NCBI GenBank assembly: GCA_947499955.1
Contig: CANMQI010000031.1
Span: 1-56,791 of the forward strand
Reading direction: 5' to 3'
DNA from: an uncultured Granulosicoccus sp.
GTDB lineage: Bacteria; Pseudomonadota; Gammaproteobacteria; Granulosicoccales; Granulosicoccaceae
Length of the DNA stretch: 56,791 nucleotides
Shown piece by piece: positions 34,201-42,717 of the stretch; the stretch's first letter is position 1; each line of letters opens with the position of its first letter. Under the pieces are notes generated by a model. The model saw only the letters and a program-made list of their open reading frames with translations, did no database searches and was not told the DNA's origin. Position numbers and translations under genes: made by a program.

Positions 34201-34465
34201 CGAAGAACGAGTAGCCACGCACAGTCACCGCGCCGGGAACCGACAGCATCGCGGTGGTCAGGGGGTAGGTCACCTGATCTTCGACCACTTGTGGAGCCTG
34301 TCCCGGAAAGCTTGTCTTGATGATGACCTGAACGTCGGACAGGTCGGGCAGGGCATCGATGGGTGTCTGTTTCACCGACCACAAACCCCAGGCTACAATC
34401 ATCAAGGTCAGCAGCAGGACCAGGATCCGATTGCGGATCGAGTAATTGATGATTGATTCAATCAC
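31262..34465 (-). CDS. cusA: CusA-type heavy-metal RND efflux pump
   Basis: The inner-membrane proton-driven pump of a tripartite Cu(I)/Ag(I) exporter, 1067 residues with 12 membrane segments and two large periplasmic loops. The start (I-E-S-I-I-N-Y-S-I-R-N-R) and A-I-G-A-M-V-D-G-A-I-V-M-I-E-N with charged residues in helix 4 are typical of the HME-RND family. Met residues expected at the metal site occur in the periplasmic loop around L-A-T-G-I-K-T-P-V-G. Four-base overlap with cusB. Exports metal through the neighbouring CusB and CusC-like proteins. Confidence 0.93.
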   Translation of the reverse strand: MIESIINYSIRNRILVLLLTLMIVAWGLWSVKQTPIDALPDLSDVQVIIKTSFPGQAPQVVEDQVTYPLTTAMLSVPGAVTVRGYSFFGDSFVYVIFDDDTDLYWARSRVLEYLSQVTPNLPETARPQLGPDATGVGWAYMYALVDRTGQHDLSELRSLQDWFLKYELQSVSGVSEVATIGGMVKQYQVTVDPDKLRAYGIPLNHVQTAIQRANQEVGASVIEMAEAEYMVRASGYLDGRNALETVPLGQDVNGIPLLLRDVATINIGPKIRRGIAELNGEGEVVGGVIVMRFGENARSVIDGVKSRLEVLKAGLPDGVELVTVYDRSELIDSAVENLYKKLVEEFFVVALVCAVFLFHVRSALVAVFSLPVGILIAYIIMHQQGINANIMSLGGIAIAIGAMVDGAIVMIENMHKHMEETPLTDKNRWQVVARAASEVGPALFFSLMIITMSFLPVFTLEAQEGRMFSPLAFTKTYAMAASALLAITLVPVLMGYFVRGKVRHESANPINRLLMALYLPVLRTVLRVPIIVLIVALAITTIGLLPARNIGSEFIPPLDEGDLMYMPTTYPGISIGKAREILQQTDKLISTVPEVKTVFGKIGRAESATDPAPLTMIETVVQFHPRSQWRPGLTPESLRSELDSLVQIPGLTNAWVMPIKTRIDMLATGIKTPVGIKIAGPDLKVIESIGRELETILDKVPGTASVYSERVAGGRYIKVDINREKAARYGLNIADVQQIIATAVGGMQVTQTVEGLERYPVNMRYPQSFRDSPEQLEMLPLVTPGGQRISLANVASVRIEEGPPGIKSENARLNGWTLVDITGVDLGSYVKTAQAAVAENLKLPGGYSVQWSGQYEYMLRAQERLSYVVPLTLVIIVLLLYLNFRSFTEVLIILATLPVAALGGVWLMMALGYNFSIAVGVGFIALAGVAVEIGIIMLVYLNQAYVRLVTETQAQARRPTIDELKSAVLKGAGRRVRPVIMTVATIVAGLIPIMIGTGTGSEVMQRIAAPMVGGMLSATVLALLVIPAVYFLWKRREIKRLPVTHIDVVLDLVTPGDSLGLPLPTKP

Positions 34466-36009
34466 TGGAAGGCCTCGCCCGTGTCCGCGGCTTCGATTGC
34501 GTCGATCTGGTAGTCGCCGGCTTCGGTCTCGACTACGCGAAAGCGTATGGAGTCGCCATCCTTTAACGGCTCAATATCAATGGCGTCGCCGAGCAAAAAC
34601 TCCATCGACATGGCTGGCCATTCCCACTCAGGAATAGGCTCATGCCTGATCGATGCAATGCTATCCTCTTCGTTAATCGCCTCAAGCACGCCGATCGCCC
34701 AGACCGCCTCGGACGTTTTTCCCGGCTCAGCCCTGTTGCCCGACGACGACTCGTTGAGTTCGCTCATGCGCAGAAAGTCGGAAGCGATGCTCGATTCCGA
34801 ATCGATCAGAAACTGGGCGGAGATAACCACCTCATCACCCTCTTCAAGTCCCTCCAGGATCTGTACCTGTCCACGCGAGCGTCGGCCTGTCGTTACAGCT
34901 ACGGATTTGAAGTGACCTTCACCGGTAGCCAGTACCACCCGTTCCATGGTTCCGGTCCGAATGACCGCCTCACGCGCGACGAGCAGGGTCGGTTCAGAGG
35001 CATCTGCGGCGATGCTCAGACGTGTGAACATATTCGGCAGCAAGGCACCATCCGAATTCTCGAGCACAACACGCAGCCTGGCGGTGCGCGTGAGGCTGTT
35101 CAGTACGGGGTAGATATAATCGACCTGACCTTGCCAGCGTCGACCGGGAACGGCATCGGTCTGAATTTCCACCGCCGCTCCGGTACGAAGCTTGGCCAGC
35201 TGGCTCTCGAAGACCTCGCCCTCGATCCAGACAGGATCCATCGAGGCGATGCGCAGCAGCCTCTGCCCGGGAGTCACGTAGGCGCCCTGGCCGACCGACA
35301 GTGAATCCACGACGCCCGCCTGCGGTGCGTAGACGCGGATCTGCTGGATGACCGTGCCGCTCTTGCGAATGCGATCAATTGTGCCGCTGCTGACGCCCAG
35401 ATTCGCAAGCTTGTCTTGCGAGGCGTCGATGAGCACGGTATCGCCTGAGCTCAGAGCTATCAAAAATTCTTCCTGTGCCGAGATCAGTTCCGGCGAGTAG
35501 ATGTCATACAGACGGCCGAATTTTTCAACCGGATCGCCGTCACTTCTCACGTGCAGGCGGCGCAACCAACCGGCAACCCGCGCATGAACTTCCTCCAGCT
35601 GACGCTCATCGAACCCGACATAACCGACCGTATCGATGGCATCGGCCAGGGTTGCACTTTCGACCTTGGCGGTGCGTACGCCCAGATTATTGATCACCGC
35701 AGGGGATATCTCCACGGTACCGGCCGGTAGCGCTTCGCCGGCATTCCTGAAGACAGGCACCAGGTCCATACCCATCGGCGATTTGCCGGGCTGGTCTCGC
35801 CGATAATTTGGATCCATGGGGGCGACCCAGTACAGCGGCTCGTTACTCTCAGGCTTGTCACCAGAGGACTCGGTGGCCGACGCCGGCCTGGACAGCTTGC
35901 CCAGAATTTGCGATGAGAATTCGGGCCCCCAGGACATACCCAGACCAATGCTCAGCCCGCCGACAATAACCAGGGCAACGATGCCAACGATACGAAAGAG
36001 ACCTTTCAT
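34462..36009 (-). CDS. cusB: CusB-type periplasmic adaptor fused to a CusF-like domain
   Basis: This 515-residue adaptor has an N-terminal anchor, the metal-adaptor block Y-W-V-A-P-M-D-P-N-Y-R-R-D-Q-P-G-K-S-P-M-G-M-D-L-V-P near residue 60, and barrel-sandwich and hairpin regions. The C-terminal 90 residues look like CusF: I-R-H-E-P-I, then W-E-W-P-A-M-S-M-E-F with the His, Trp and two Met that bind Cu(I)/Ag(I). The fused domain probably hands metal directly to the pump, replacing a separate CusF. Overlaps cusA and cusC by four bases. Confidence 0.92.
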   Translation of the reverse strand: MKGLFRIVGIVALVIVGGLSIGLGMSWGPEFSSQILGKLSRPASATESSGDKPESNEPLYWVAPMDPNYRRDQPGKSPMGMDLVPVFRNAGEALPAGTVEISPAVINNLGVRTAKVESATLADAIDTVGYVGFDERQLEEVHARVAGWLRRLHVRSDGDPVEKFGRLYDIYSPELISAQEEFLIALSSGDTVLIDASQDKLANLGVSSGTIDRIRKSGTVIQQIRVYAPQAGVVDSLSVGQGAYVTPGQRLLRIASMDPVWIEGEVFESQLAKLRTGAAVEIQTDAVPGRRWQGQVDYIYPVLNSLTRTARLRVVLENSDGALLPNMFTRLSIAADASEPTLLVAREAVIRTGTMERVVLATGEGHFKSVAVTTGRRSRGQVQILEGLEEGDEVVISAQFLIDSESSIASDFLRMSELNESSSGNRAEPGKTSEAVWAIGVLEAINEEDSIASIRHEPIPEWEWPAMSMEFLLGDAIDIEPLKDGDSIRFRVVETEAGDYQIDAIEAADTGEAFQ

Positions 36010-37319
36010 GAACGCTCTCCTGAAGCAGGTGTTGCGCTCAGAACGTACTCGATCGCCGCATTCGTCTTCATGAGTTCAGCATCGAGCGCCAAGGCCTCAA
36101 GCTCGGCATTGAGCATATCGATCAGTACCAGTTGCACTTCAATGAATCCTGCCTCGCTACTGGCAAAAGCGCGACGCGTGGCCTCGGCTTGCTGACGGTA
36201 CTGGGGCAGAAGCTCATCGCGTAGTATGGCTTGCCTGGATGCCAGATGAGTCGCCTGCACCTGCAGTTTGCGATAATCGCGAGATAATTGATCACGCAGG
36301 AGTTCGGCCTTCTTGTCTGCCTGATCAACCTTGTTAGTCGCCGCTGACCGGCGCGCTGCATTGGCACCGCCGCGCAATGAGGCCAAATCCATTGTGAAAC
36401 CCAGGGAGAGAAAATCGGCACGCTCTGCACCGTTCGAGGGATCCTCACGATAACCGTAGCTCACACTGAGGCCCCGGCTGCCTTTGCCCAGCTCCGTAGC
36501 CAAACGCTGCTCAGCGTCAGCGGCATCACGTTCAGCGTCAGCCAGCAGGACGGAGGGATGCTCCGCCGGATTAAAGCTGGCTGTTGACCGGAGCGTGCGT
36601 GAGTCATCGTCTTGCGTAAAGTGAAGACGCTCTACCTCAGCTGTCGTCAACCATTCACCGAACTGTTCCCGGCTGTTGTCGGCGAGCATCGAAAATCGCT
36701 CGATACGTTCATCCAGGCGGGTCAACGCCGCTCGGGCGCCGAGCACCTCCCGTTGACGTGCCTGACGAAGACCGGCCCCGTAGTTGGCGCGTGTGGTGTC
36801 CAGTGTCTGCTCAAACACGGTGCGATTCGATTGCAGGGCTGCTACGGAGGCCTGTGCCATCCACCCCTCTGCCCAGGCGGTCCGTAACTGCTGGCGCAAC
36901 ATGGCCCTGCGCAGTTCGCGCTGGATCGCAGCGGCTTCGGCAAGACGTTGCTGAGTGGTCGATCGCCAGTGGCGTGAGTCGCCCGGCGGAAACATCTGAC
37001 TCAGGCTTATCTGCAACTGCGTCATCGGTTCCTGATCGATCGCGAAGGTATCCACGGGAAAGTTTGCGGCCGACAGTTTAAGCGTAGGCGGTGGTAGCGC
37101 AGCCGATACCCGTGCCGCGTCACGCAGCATCGATTCCCGATCCATGCTCTGACCGATTTCGAGATCTCGCTCGATGACGAGTGAGATAACAGTATCGAGA
37201 GACAGTGAGTCTGCGTAGGCAACAGGCAAGGGTAGGCACGCGACCACGATCAACGTTCGAGCTAGATGGCGATAAAACAGAGGAGTAGGGAACGCATTTT
37301 TTGTAATCACAGAAAGCAA
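36006..37319 (-). CDS. cusC: CusC-type TolC-family outer-membrane efflux protein
   Basis: A 437-residue protein with a cleavable signal and long heptad-rich helices typical of TolC channels (S-L-S-L-D-T-V-I-S-L-V-I-E-R at the start of the mature part and a second internal repeat). No lipobox is visible, unlike E. coli CusC. First gene of the cusCBA operon, overlapping cusB by four bases. It provides the outer-membrane exit for the pump. About 125 bases upstream separate it from the CopA oxidase gene; no clear operator was recognised there. Confidence 0.85.
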   Translation of the reverse strand: MLSVITKNAFPTPLFYRHLARTLIVVACLPLPVAYADSLSLDTVISLVIERDLEIGQSMDRESMLRDAARVSAALPPPTLKLSAANFPVDTFAIDQEPMTQLQISLSQMFPPGDSRHWRSTTQQRLAEAAAIQRELRRAMLRQQLRTAWAEGWMAQASVAALQSNRTVFEQTLDTTRANYGAGLRQARQREVLGARAALTRLDERIERFSMLADNSREQFGEWLTTAEVERLHFTQDDDSRTLRSTASFNPAEHPSVLLADAERDAADAEQRLATELGKGSRGLSVSYGYREDPSNGAERADFLSLGFTMDLASLRGGANAARRSAATNKVDQADKKAELLRDQLSRDYRKLQVQATHLASRQAILRDELLPQYRQQAEATRRAFASSEAGFIEVQLVLIDMLNAELEALALDAELMKTNAAIEYVLSATPASGERS

Positions 37320-37444
37320 TTATCTCAATGAGTGGAAGACGAAACACGAGCGACGGGTTATCAGTTCGAACTGTTGCTGTGCGAGATTTCATGGTGTTGC
37401 TGATGGGCGTGATTTGGATTGAGAACGTCCTGGGCCAAGTGACG

Positions 37445-38896
37445 CTACGTTCTCACGCGAATGATTCCCATCATGCCGGCGGCCTGATGCTCGAGAATGT
37501 GGCAGTGGAACATCCAGTCACCGGGGTTGTCCGCCACCAGTGCGATTTCCACCTTCTCTTCGGGTGCCATGAGCACGGTGTCCTGCCATTCCTGATGTGG
37601 CGTGGGCTTGCTGTTGCGGCTCACCACTCGGAATGAATGCCCGTGTAGATGGATGGGGTGATGCCAGGCGGTGTCGTTGATCATCTCGATCAGATAGCTG
37701 TGATCACGCTCCAGTGTCACCAGCGGGTCCATCACCTGGTCGGATGCCGCAACCCCATTGATGAACCACATCTTCCCTTTACGCATCATGGCCATCATGT
37801 TGTTGCCGCCACCCATCATTCCACCACCCATCATCCCGCCATTGAAGCGAATCTGATGCCGCGTTATTCCCTCCATGACCGGCTCTGGCAGGGTGTTGGC
37901 TGGTAGTGCAATCACGGAATCCAGTGTGTTTGATCGAAGCGATTCCGGTCCATAGGCCACGTCGATCAGCTCGTATTCCAGCCCTGAATAGAAGGTGTCG
38001 GTGATGGTGAATCGGGTGTCGGGATCACCCGTCATGTCGAGCACCAGATCAACCCGCATCGCAGGGCCGAGTACTACGGTGCGGTTGGCCGGCTCGTGGG
38101 GTGTGACAGGCTGGCCATCCAGTGCAATGACCTGCGGTTGATGGTCATGAAAATCGAGGGCGAAGATCCGCGCGTTGGCCGCATTGATCAGGCGCAGACG
38201 AATACGCTCGCCCTGTCTGACCTGAAAGCTGTCGGGGATCTCTCCATTGATCGTGACGGTATTGCCGATGCGTCCGTTGTGGCTCATGTCGTGTCGATTA
38301 GCAAAGTTGTCACTGATACGCGCATCGCGCTCGAGCCGCCAGTCATCGAGTACCCAGGTGACCTCACGATCGACGGTAATGGGATCTCGCTCCTCGATGA
38401 TCAACGGGCCATAGAGACCGCGTCCAACCTGCTCGGAGCTGCGTTGATGCGGATGATACCAGTAGGTCCCGGCATCGGGCACATCGAACTCGTAGACGAA
38501 GTGTTTGTCTGGCCCGATCGGCACTTGCGTGAGATGTGGCACTCCGTCCATGTCATGGGGCACGCGCAGTCCGTGCCAGTGTACGGTCGTCTCTTCGTCC
38601 AGCGCGTTTTCCACGGCGATTCGCACGCGATCGCCCTGGGTGAGGCGAATCTCGGGGCCCGGTACGCTCTGGTTGTAAGCCCACACGGGGGTCGTCGGGT
38701 ATTTACCGGGGACCAGCTGCGCACTCGCCTTGCCGGGACGCAGCGAAACGTGTCGCATCGGCGGCGGTTCAGTGGCCGCCTGCACCACGAAACCCGGCAG
38801 TGCCGTCAATAAAGCCGTTGCGCCGGATGCAGCGAGAAACTCGCGACGTGACATCAGCGCCCGCTGGCGCTGTACTCTAATGTGTTGATTGGACAT
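37445..38896 (-). CDS. copA: CopA/CueO-type multicopper oxidase, Tat-exported
   Basis: A periplasmic laccase-like oxidase of about 483 residues that converts toxic Cu(I) to Cu(II). A twin-arginine signal (M-S-R-R-E-F-L-A-A-S-G-A) sits 14 residues inside the chosen start, so ATG 38854 is an alternative. Copper motifs are H-W-H-G, Y-H-P-H, H-P-I-H-L-H-G-H and H-C-H-I-L-E-H. A Met/Gly-rich insert (M-M-G-G-G-M-M-G-G-G-N-N-M-M-A-M-M) near residue 350 probably binds Cu(I). It follows a Cys-rich small protein on the same strand. Confidence 0.9.
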   Translation of the reverse strand: MSNQHIRVQRQRALMSRREFLAASGATALLTALPGFVVQAATEPPPMRHVSLRPGKASAQLVPGKYPTTPVWAYNQSVPGPEIRLTQGDRVRIAVENALDEETTVHWHGLRVPHDMDGVPHLTQVPIGPDKHFVYEFDVPDAGTYWYHPHQRSSEQVGRGLYGPLIIEERDPITVDREVTWVLDDWRLERDARISDNFANRHDMSHNGRIGNTVTINGEIPDSFQVRQGERIRLRLINAANARIFALDFHDHQPQVIALDGQPVTPHEPANRTVVLGPAMRVDLVLDMTGDPDTRFTITDTFYSGLEYELIDVAYGPESLRSNTLDSVIALPANTLPEPVMEGITRHQIRFNGGMMGGGMMGGGNNMMAMMRKGKMWFINGVAASDQVMDPLVTLERDHSYLIEMINDTAWHHPIHLHGHSFRVVSRNSKPTPHQEWQDTVLMAPEEKVEIALVADNPGDWMFHCHILEHQAAGMMGIIRVRT

Positions 38897-39039
38897 ATCG
38901 ATCTGGTCATGGTCGAAATACGGGAGAGACCATCCACTCGCAAGCACTTGATCAGCGATCCACGAGACGTGGAGCCGGCTGATCAGCAATCAAGCGGGGG
39001 GACTATGCGATGCGCGCGAACCGCGCAACAGCAAGGACG

Positions 39040-39465
39040 TCAGACGATAGGAGGGCGGAACAGCGCGGTCGCCAACGGCGGAACGAATCCGTCGCTATCA
39101 ACATCAAAGGTGATGTTGGAACCACTGGATAAATAACGATAAAAGAGACTTTCAAGCACAGCAACCTGGGGGGCAGGGCAACTCGAGGTACAGGGCAGTG
39201 GGCACGCCTCAGAGTCACTACAATCCATGTCAGGACAACAGTCACTGGATTCCTGATCGTGCTCCTCAAGACCGGCGGCAAGGACCGGTGAACCGACGTT
39301 GCTGATGTTTGCAGCTGGCAGGGAGAACGGACTCACCGGTAGTTGCAGTAACAGGGAACTGGCAACGAGCCAAAAGCCCAACAATGCCAAACACAGGCGT
39401 ACGGCATTCGTCCGGATACCCGAAGGTGCCGGCGAGCGGTACGACTGAGGAAGGTTCATTGTCAT
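39040..39465 (-). CDS. Cys-rich exported small protein of unknown function
   Basis: This 141-residue protein has one hydrophobic signal or anchor segment near residues 24-45. A cluster of eight Cys follows around residues 75-96 (D-C-C-P-D-M-D-C-S-D-S-E-A-C-P-L-P-C-T-S-S-C-P-A-P), and the tail ends in F-R-P-P-I-V. Short Cys-rich proteins of this kind recur upstream of copper oxidases and may buffer metal. Function unknown. A start at 39459 is equally possible. The 246-base gap 39466-39711 upstream presumably carries its promoter; I recognised no operator. Confidence 0.6.
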   Translation of the reverse strand: MTMNLPQSYRSPAPSGIRTNAVRLCLALLGFWLVASSLLLQLPVSPFSLPAANISNVGSPVLAAGLEEHDQESSDCCPDMDCSDSEACPLPCTSSCPAPQVAVLESLFYRYLSSGSNITFDVDSDGFVPPLATALFRPPIV

Positions 39466-39711
39466 GCGTCAACTTTTAGTCGTTTCAGTGAGCTGTCATA
39501 CTCACGCTGTCTGTTGCCAGGCGTAACGGCAGTCATTTCGGTCACTCTGACCAGCTGAGTATCGGCAAAGTTCCCGATGACTTGATTGTACGCTCTCTCC
39601 AGAGATTAAGTCAGTGAGGACTGAAAACGTAGTATTCACAAATTGGTCGAGGATCAAGCTCGACGTGGCGTGTCTGACTTCAGCCCATCATTCACATGGG
39701 AGCCTTGGTAG

Positions 39712-41139
39712 TCATCCAGCACAGCAAGACAACTCTTTCACATCCCTGTCAAATGTCTGAGCCGCGAGTTTCAGCCCTTCCACCGTGGTGAGATACGGAA
39801 ATATCATATCGGCCAGCTGCTGATACGTCATACCCATCCTGATCGCGACCGCAGCCGTCTGAATGCTGTCCGCCCCTTCCGGTGCCAATATGTGCGCGCC
39901 TAACAGACGATGGGACTTCCCATCGGCCACCAGTTTGATCAAACCCCGAGTATCCCGGGCCGCCAGGGCGCGTGGCACATGGTCGAGTGTCAGGGTAGAG
40001 GTCCGAACCTGAAAACCGGCTGCCCTGGCACCGGCTTCTGTCAAACCCACACTGGCCACTTGAGGATCGGTAAAGACTACCGCCGGCATGGCTGCATTGT
40101 CATAGCTGAGTGAGTCACTGTTGAGCGCATTTTTTGCCGCGAGCTTTGCTCCGTAGGCTGCCATGTAAACGAATTGATCCGTACCGGTGACATCTCCGGC
40201 AGCATAGACGCCTTCTCGGGATGTTCGCATTTGGGCGTTAACCTTCACACCGTTGTTGGGGTGTGTCTCGATGCCTGCTGCTGCCAGATTGAGGCTCTCT
40301 GAATTTGGACTGCGTCCCGTGGCAATCAATACCTTCTCCGCCTCGATCGTGCGAACACCCTGACTCGACTCGATGTGCAGTCGAATTCCGTTGTCAGTGG
40401 TTTCAATCCGGCTGTAGGCGTTGACTGTGGTCAGCTTGATGCCTTCGCCGGTAAAGTAGCGAGTCAGTGCTTCCCCGATGTCCGGTTCTGCCTCCGGCAG
40501 CAGACCTCGGCGACTGACGAGTGTGACCTTGACACCGGCACGTGCAAACAGCTGGGCAATTTCAGCGCCGATGTAACCGCCACCGATCATCAGCAACGAT
40601 TCGGGTAGCTGTTCCAGCTCCAGAGCGGTTGTACTGGTGAGATACGCTACTTGTTCGATGCCGGGTATATCCGGAACGGTCGGTCGTGAGCCGGTAGCAA
40701 TAATTACCTTTGGCGCATCGATGGGCTGCCCATCAACTTCCAGTGAGCCTGTGGCGGTGAATGACGCCTTGCCCTCGATGTAGGCGACGGTGTCGTAGCG
40801 CGGGAGTAAATCGGCGTACTTCGCCTGTCGTAGCTCGTCCACCAGGTCCTGTTTTTGCCGAACAACGGCTTGCCAGTCGGTGACACGTGCGGACGCCTCG
40901 ATACCGTCGAATCGCTTCGCAGCTGCGGCATGGTGCAGCGACTCAGCGGCCCTTATCAGCGCCTTGGAGGGTACACAACCGACGTTGACGCACGTACCAC
41001 CGATCGTGCCGTGGCCGATCAGAGCCACACGAGCACCTGCATCCGCTGCGGTAATCGCGGCTGAAAAACCCGCTGATCCTGCGCCGATGACCGTGAGATC
41101 AAAGGCATTTTCCCTGGGTACATCACAGCAATCAGACAT
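39712..41139 (-). CDS. merA: Mercuric reductase MerA, short form without N-terminal metal-binding domain
   Basis: A cytoplasmic flavoprotein that reduces Hg(II) to Hg(0) with NADPH; 475 residues with FAD motif G-A-G-S-A-G-F, redox pair G-G-T-C-V-N-V-G-C-V-P-S-K near residue 47, NADPH motif G-G-G-Y-I-G-A-E and the C-terminal Hg-delivery pair S-C-C-A-G. The N-terminal MerP-like domain of many MerA proteins is missing, but M-S-D-C-C at the start may substitute. Last gene of the minus-strand merTPFA operon. Confidence 0.93.
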   Translation of the reverse strand: MSDCCDVPRENAFDLTVIGAGSAGFSAAITAADAGARVALIGHGTIGGTCVNVGCVPSKALIRAAESLHHAAAAKRFDGIEASARVTDWQAVVRQKQDLVDELRQAKYADLLPRYDTVAYIEGKASFTATGSLEVDGQPIDAPKVIIATGSRPTVPDIPGIEQVAYLTSTTALELEQLPESLLMIGGGYIGAEIAQLFARAGVKVTLVSRRGLLPEAEPDIGEALTRYFTGEGIKLTTVNAYSRIETTDNGIRLHIESSQGVRTIEAEKVLIATGRSPNSESLNLAAAGIETHPNNGVKVNAQMRTSREGVYAAGDVTGTDQFVYMAAYGAKLAAKNALNSDSLSYDNAAMPAVVFTDPQVASVGLTEAGARAAGFQVRTSTLTLDHVPRALAARDTRGLIKLVADGKSHRLLGAHILAPEGADSIQTAAVAIRMGMTYQQLADMIFPYLTTVEGLKLAAQTFDRDVKELSCCAG

Positions 41140-41160
41140 GGGTTTTCCTGGGTTTACAAT

Positions 41161-41382
41161 CTATTGGTTGGGTGTATTTGTACTGTGTTGTCGACGCCAC
41201 AGGGCATAGAGCGTGAGGATGATGAAAATTCCCAATGCTGGCAACAAAACGTAATCCAGGTAACCCAGCACCGCCGATAAACCGACTGCGCCCAGTAACA
41301 CCACCAGTATCGGGGTGAAGCAGCACAATGCCAGGATCACCGTACCGATCACGCCGGTTTTGAGTAGGGATTTGTCATCCAT
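41161..41382 (-). CDS. merF: MerF mercury transport protein
   Basis: A 73-residue, two-helix inner-membrane protein that brings Hg(II) to MerA. It has the vicinal Cys pair in L-A-L-C-C-F-T-P in helix 1 and a loop between the helices without the second pair, then a C-terminal polar tail. The start at 41382 is chosen because a longer in-frame start overlaps merP. It lies between merP and merA. Confidence 0.85.
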   Translation of the reverse strand: MDDKSLLKTGVIGTVILALCCFTPILVVLLGAVGLSAVLGYLDYVLLPALGIFIILTLYALWRRQHSTNTPNQ

Positions 41383-41395
41383 TGGCTGCACCCGA

Positions 41396-41680
41396 TTACT
41401 TGATGATCGTGGAAGGATATCCGATGCCTTCCGTCGCACCTAGTATGTCCTCTACCGTCGCAACCGCATCATCGAACGTCACGCTACACGTGCGCGTTTC
41501 AAGCTCGGCATCCGCTGATTGCACGCCGTCAACGACGGAGATCGACTGTTCGATCATGTAGGGACAGCTCGGACAATTCATACCCGGGACTGACAAGGTA
41601 ATGGTTTTCTCAGCGGCAAAGGATGCGGAGGTCGACAGCATCAGGACTGCAAGCAAGCGCCTGGCATTAATTTTTTTCAT
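41396..41680 (-). CDS. merP: MerP periplasmic mercury-binding protein
   Basis: A 94-residue protein with a signal peptide (L-L-A-V-L-M-L-S-T-S-A-S-F-A) and one heavy-metal-associated domain with G-M-N-C-P-S-C-P near residue 36. MerP scavenges periplasmic Hg(II) and passes it to MerT/MerF. The ATG at 41680 is preferred over an in-frame ATG nine bases earlier. It is encoded 16 bases after merT. Confidence 0.92.
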   Translation of the reverse strand: MKKINARRLLAVLMLSTSASFAAEKTITLSVPGMNCPSCPYMIEQSISVVDGVQSADAELETRTCSVTFDDAVATVEDILGATEGIGYPSTIIK

Positions 41681-41696
41681 CAGAATCAAGCTCTCC

Positions 41697-42095
41697 TCAA
41701 CGGTCTAGAATCAGTGGAACGACAACGGGCCAGGCAAAGGCCAGAGCCACCAACGCAGTAGCAAGCCAGAGCATGGATTTCACCAGCCGATTGGGTAGCG
41801 GACGGGTACAGACGGCTCCCTCGTCACACGCCGTTTTGTGTTTCCGGTACACCAGCCAGTACCCATACACCAGACACAACACCGTGAAGGCTATGAAGAC
41901 AGGCTGGTAGGGCGACAAGGCGGTAAGCTGGCCAATCCAGGCACCACTGATGCCGAGACTGAACAGTACCAACGGCAGAATGCAGCACGTTGACGCTGCC
42001 AGAGCACCCAGTATCCCGCCAGCGGCTGCCAGCCAGGTTTTGCCACTGCCGTCGTTGGCCGGTTCCGCGGATAAATGATGGGTTTGCTCGTTCAT
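41697..42095 (-). CDS. merT: MerT mercury transport protein
   Basis: A 132-residue inner-membrane protein with three helices, a Cys pair in S-T-C-C-I-L-P in helix 1 and a second pair spaced in the loop (T-A-C-D-E-G-A-V-C). It carries Hg(II) into the cytoplasm for MerA. First structural gene, transcribed from the merR-merT divergent promoter 8-33 bases upstream. Confidence 0.92.
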   Translation of the reverse strand: MNEQTHHLSAEPANDGSGKTWLAAAGGILGALAASTCCILPLVLFSLGISGAWIGQLTALSPYQPVFIAFTVLCLVYGYWLVYRKHKTACDEGAVCTRPLPNRLVKSMLWLATALVALAFAWPVVVPLILDR

Positions 42096-42102
42096 ATCGC
42101 CT

Positions 42103-42133
42103 ATTATCGGACCTGTAGTAGCTACAGATTCAA
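42103..42133 (-). promoter_or_regulatory. mer operator-promoter (merOP) for merTPFA
   Basis: On the minus strand, -35 TTGAAT (42128-42133), a 19-base spacer with the dyad CTGTAG-N-CTACAG type sequence, and -10 GATAAT (42103-42108). This is the textbook MerR-activated layout, between the divergent merT and merR genes, which are 47 bases apart. Confidence 0.88.
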
Positions 42134-42142
42134 GGGGAAAGC

Positions 42143-42556
42143 ATGGAAAAAGTCACAAAAGGTCATGTTTTTGCCATTGGCGAGATGTCCAGACGGACCG
42201 GAGTGAACATAGAAACGGTTCGGTATTATGAAAAAATCGGCCTGATGCCCAAGCCCAACCGCTCGGAGGGAGGGAATCGGTTGTACAACGATGTGCAGCT
42301 GCAGCGCCTGTACTTCATCAAACGCTGTCGGGAGATTGGCTTCAGTCAATCGGAGATCAGGGCGCTGTTGTCGATGGTCGATCATGACAACATCACCTGC
42401 GCTGAGGTCTACAGTGTCACGACGGCACATATTGCGGATGTCCGACAAAAGATCAAGGATCTGCGCAAGCTTGAGAAAGTGCTGTCACAGATGGCCAATG
42501 AATGCAGTCGTGGTGATGTGCCAGAGTGTCCGATCATCGAAGCGCTGTTTGAATGA
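42143..42556 (+). CDS. merR: MerR mercury-responsive regulator
   Basis: A 137-residue regulator with a winged helix (F-A-I-G-E-M-S-R-R-T-G-V-N-I-E-T-V-R-Y-Y-E) and the Hg(II) triad cysteines: I-T-C-A-E-V, N-E-C-S-R-G and P-E-C-P-I. Spacing between them (35 and 9 residues) equals Tn501 MerR. It is divergent from merT and acts at merOP. Confidence 0.94.
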   Translation: MEKVTKGHVFAIGEMSRRTGVNIETVRYYEKIGLMPKPNRSEGGNRLYNDVQLQRLYFIKRCREIGFSQSEIRALLSMVDHDNITCAEVYSVTTAHIADVRQKIKDLRKLEKVLSQMANECSRGDVPECPIIEALFE

Positions 42557-42717
42557 AGTCCGTTCGGCGAAAAAATGCGGGCGGGCACAACACACGGCAG
42601 GCCCTGAAAGCGCACATCAACGGATGCTGTGCGGGCAATGAAGGCGACCACTACCTGAATTAACAGCTATTCACTAACAACACCGCCAATCCTTTGAGCA
42701 ATAAATAGGGCAACCTC

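Noticed and set aside
41132..41439. Longer MerF start and overlapping minus-strand frames
   Set aside because: The longer starts overlap merP; the 73-residue form matches the usual MerF length with its Cys pair.
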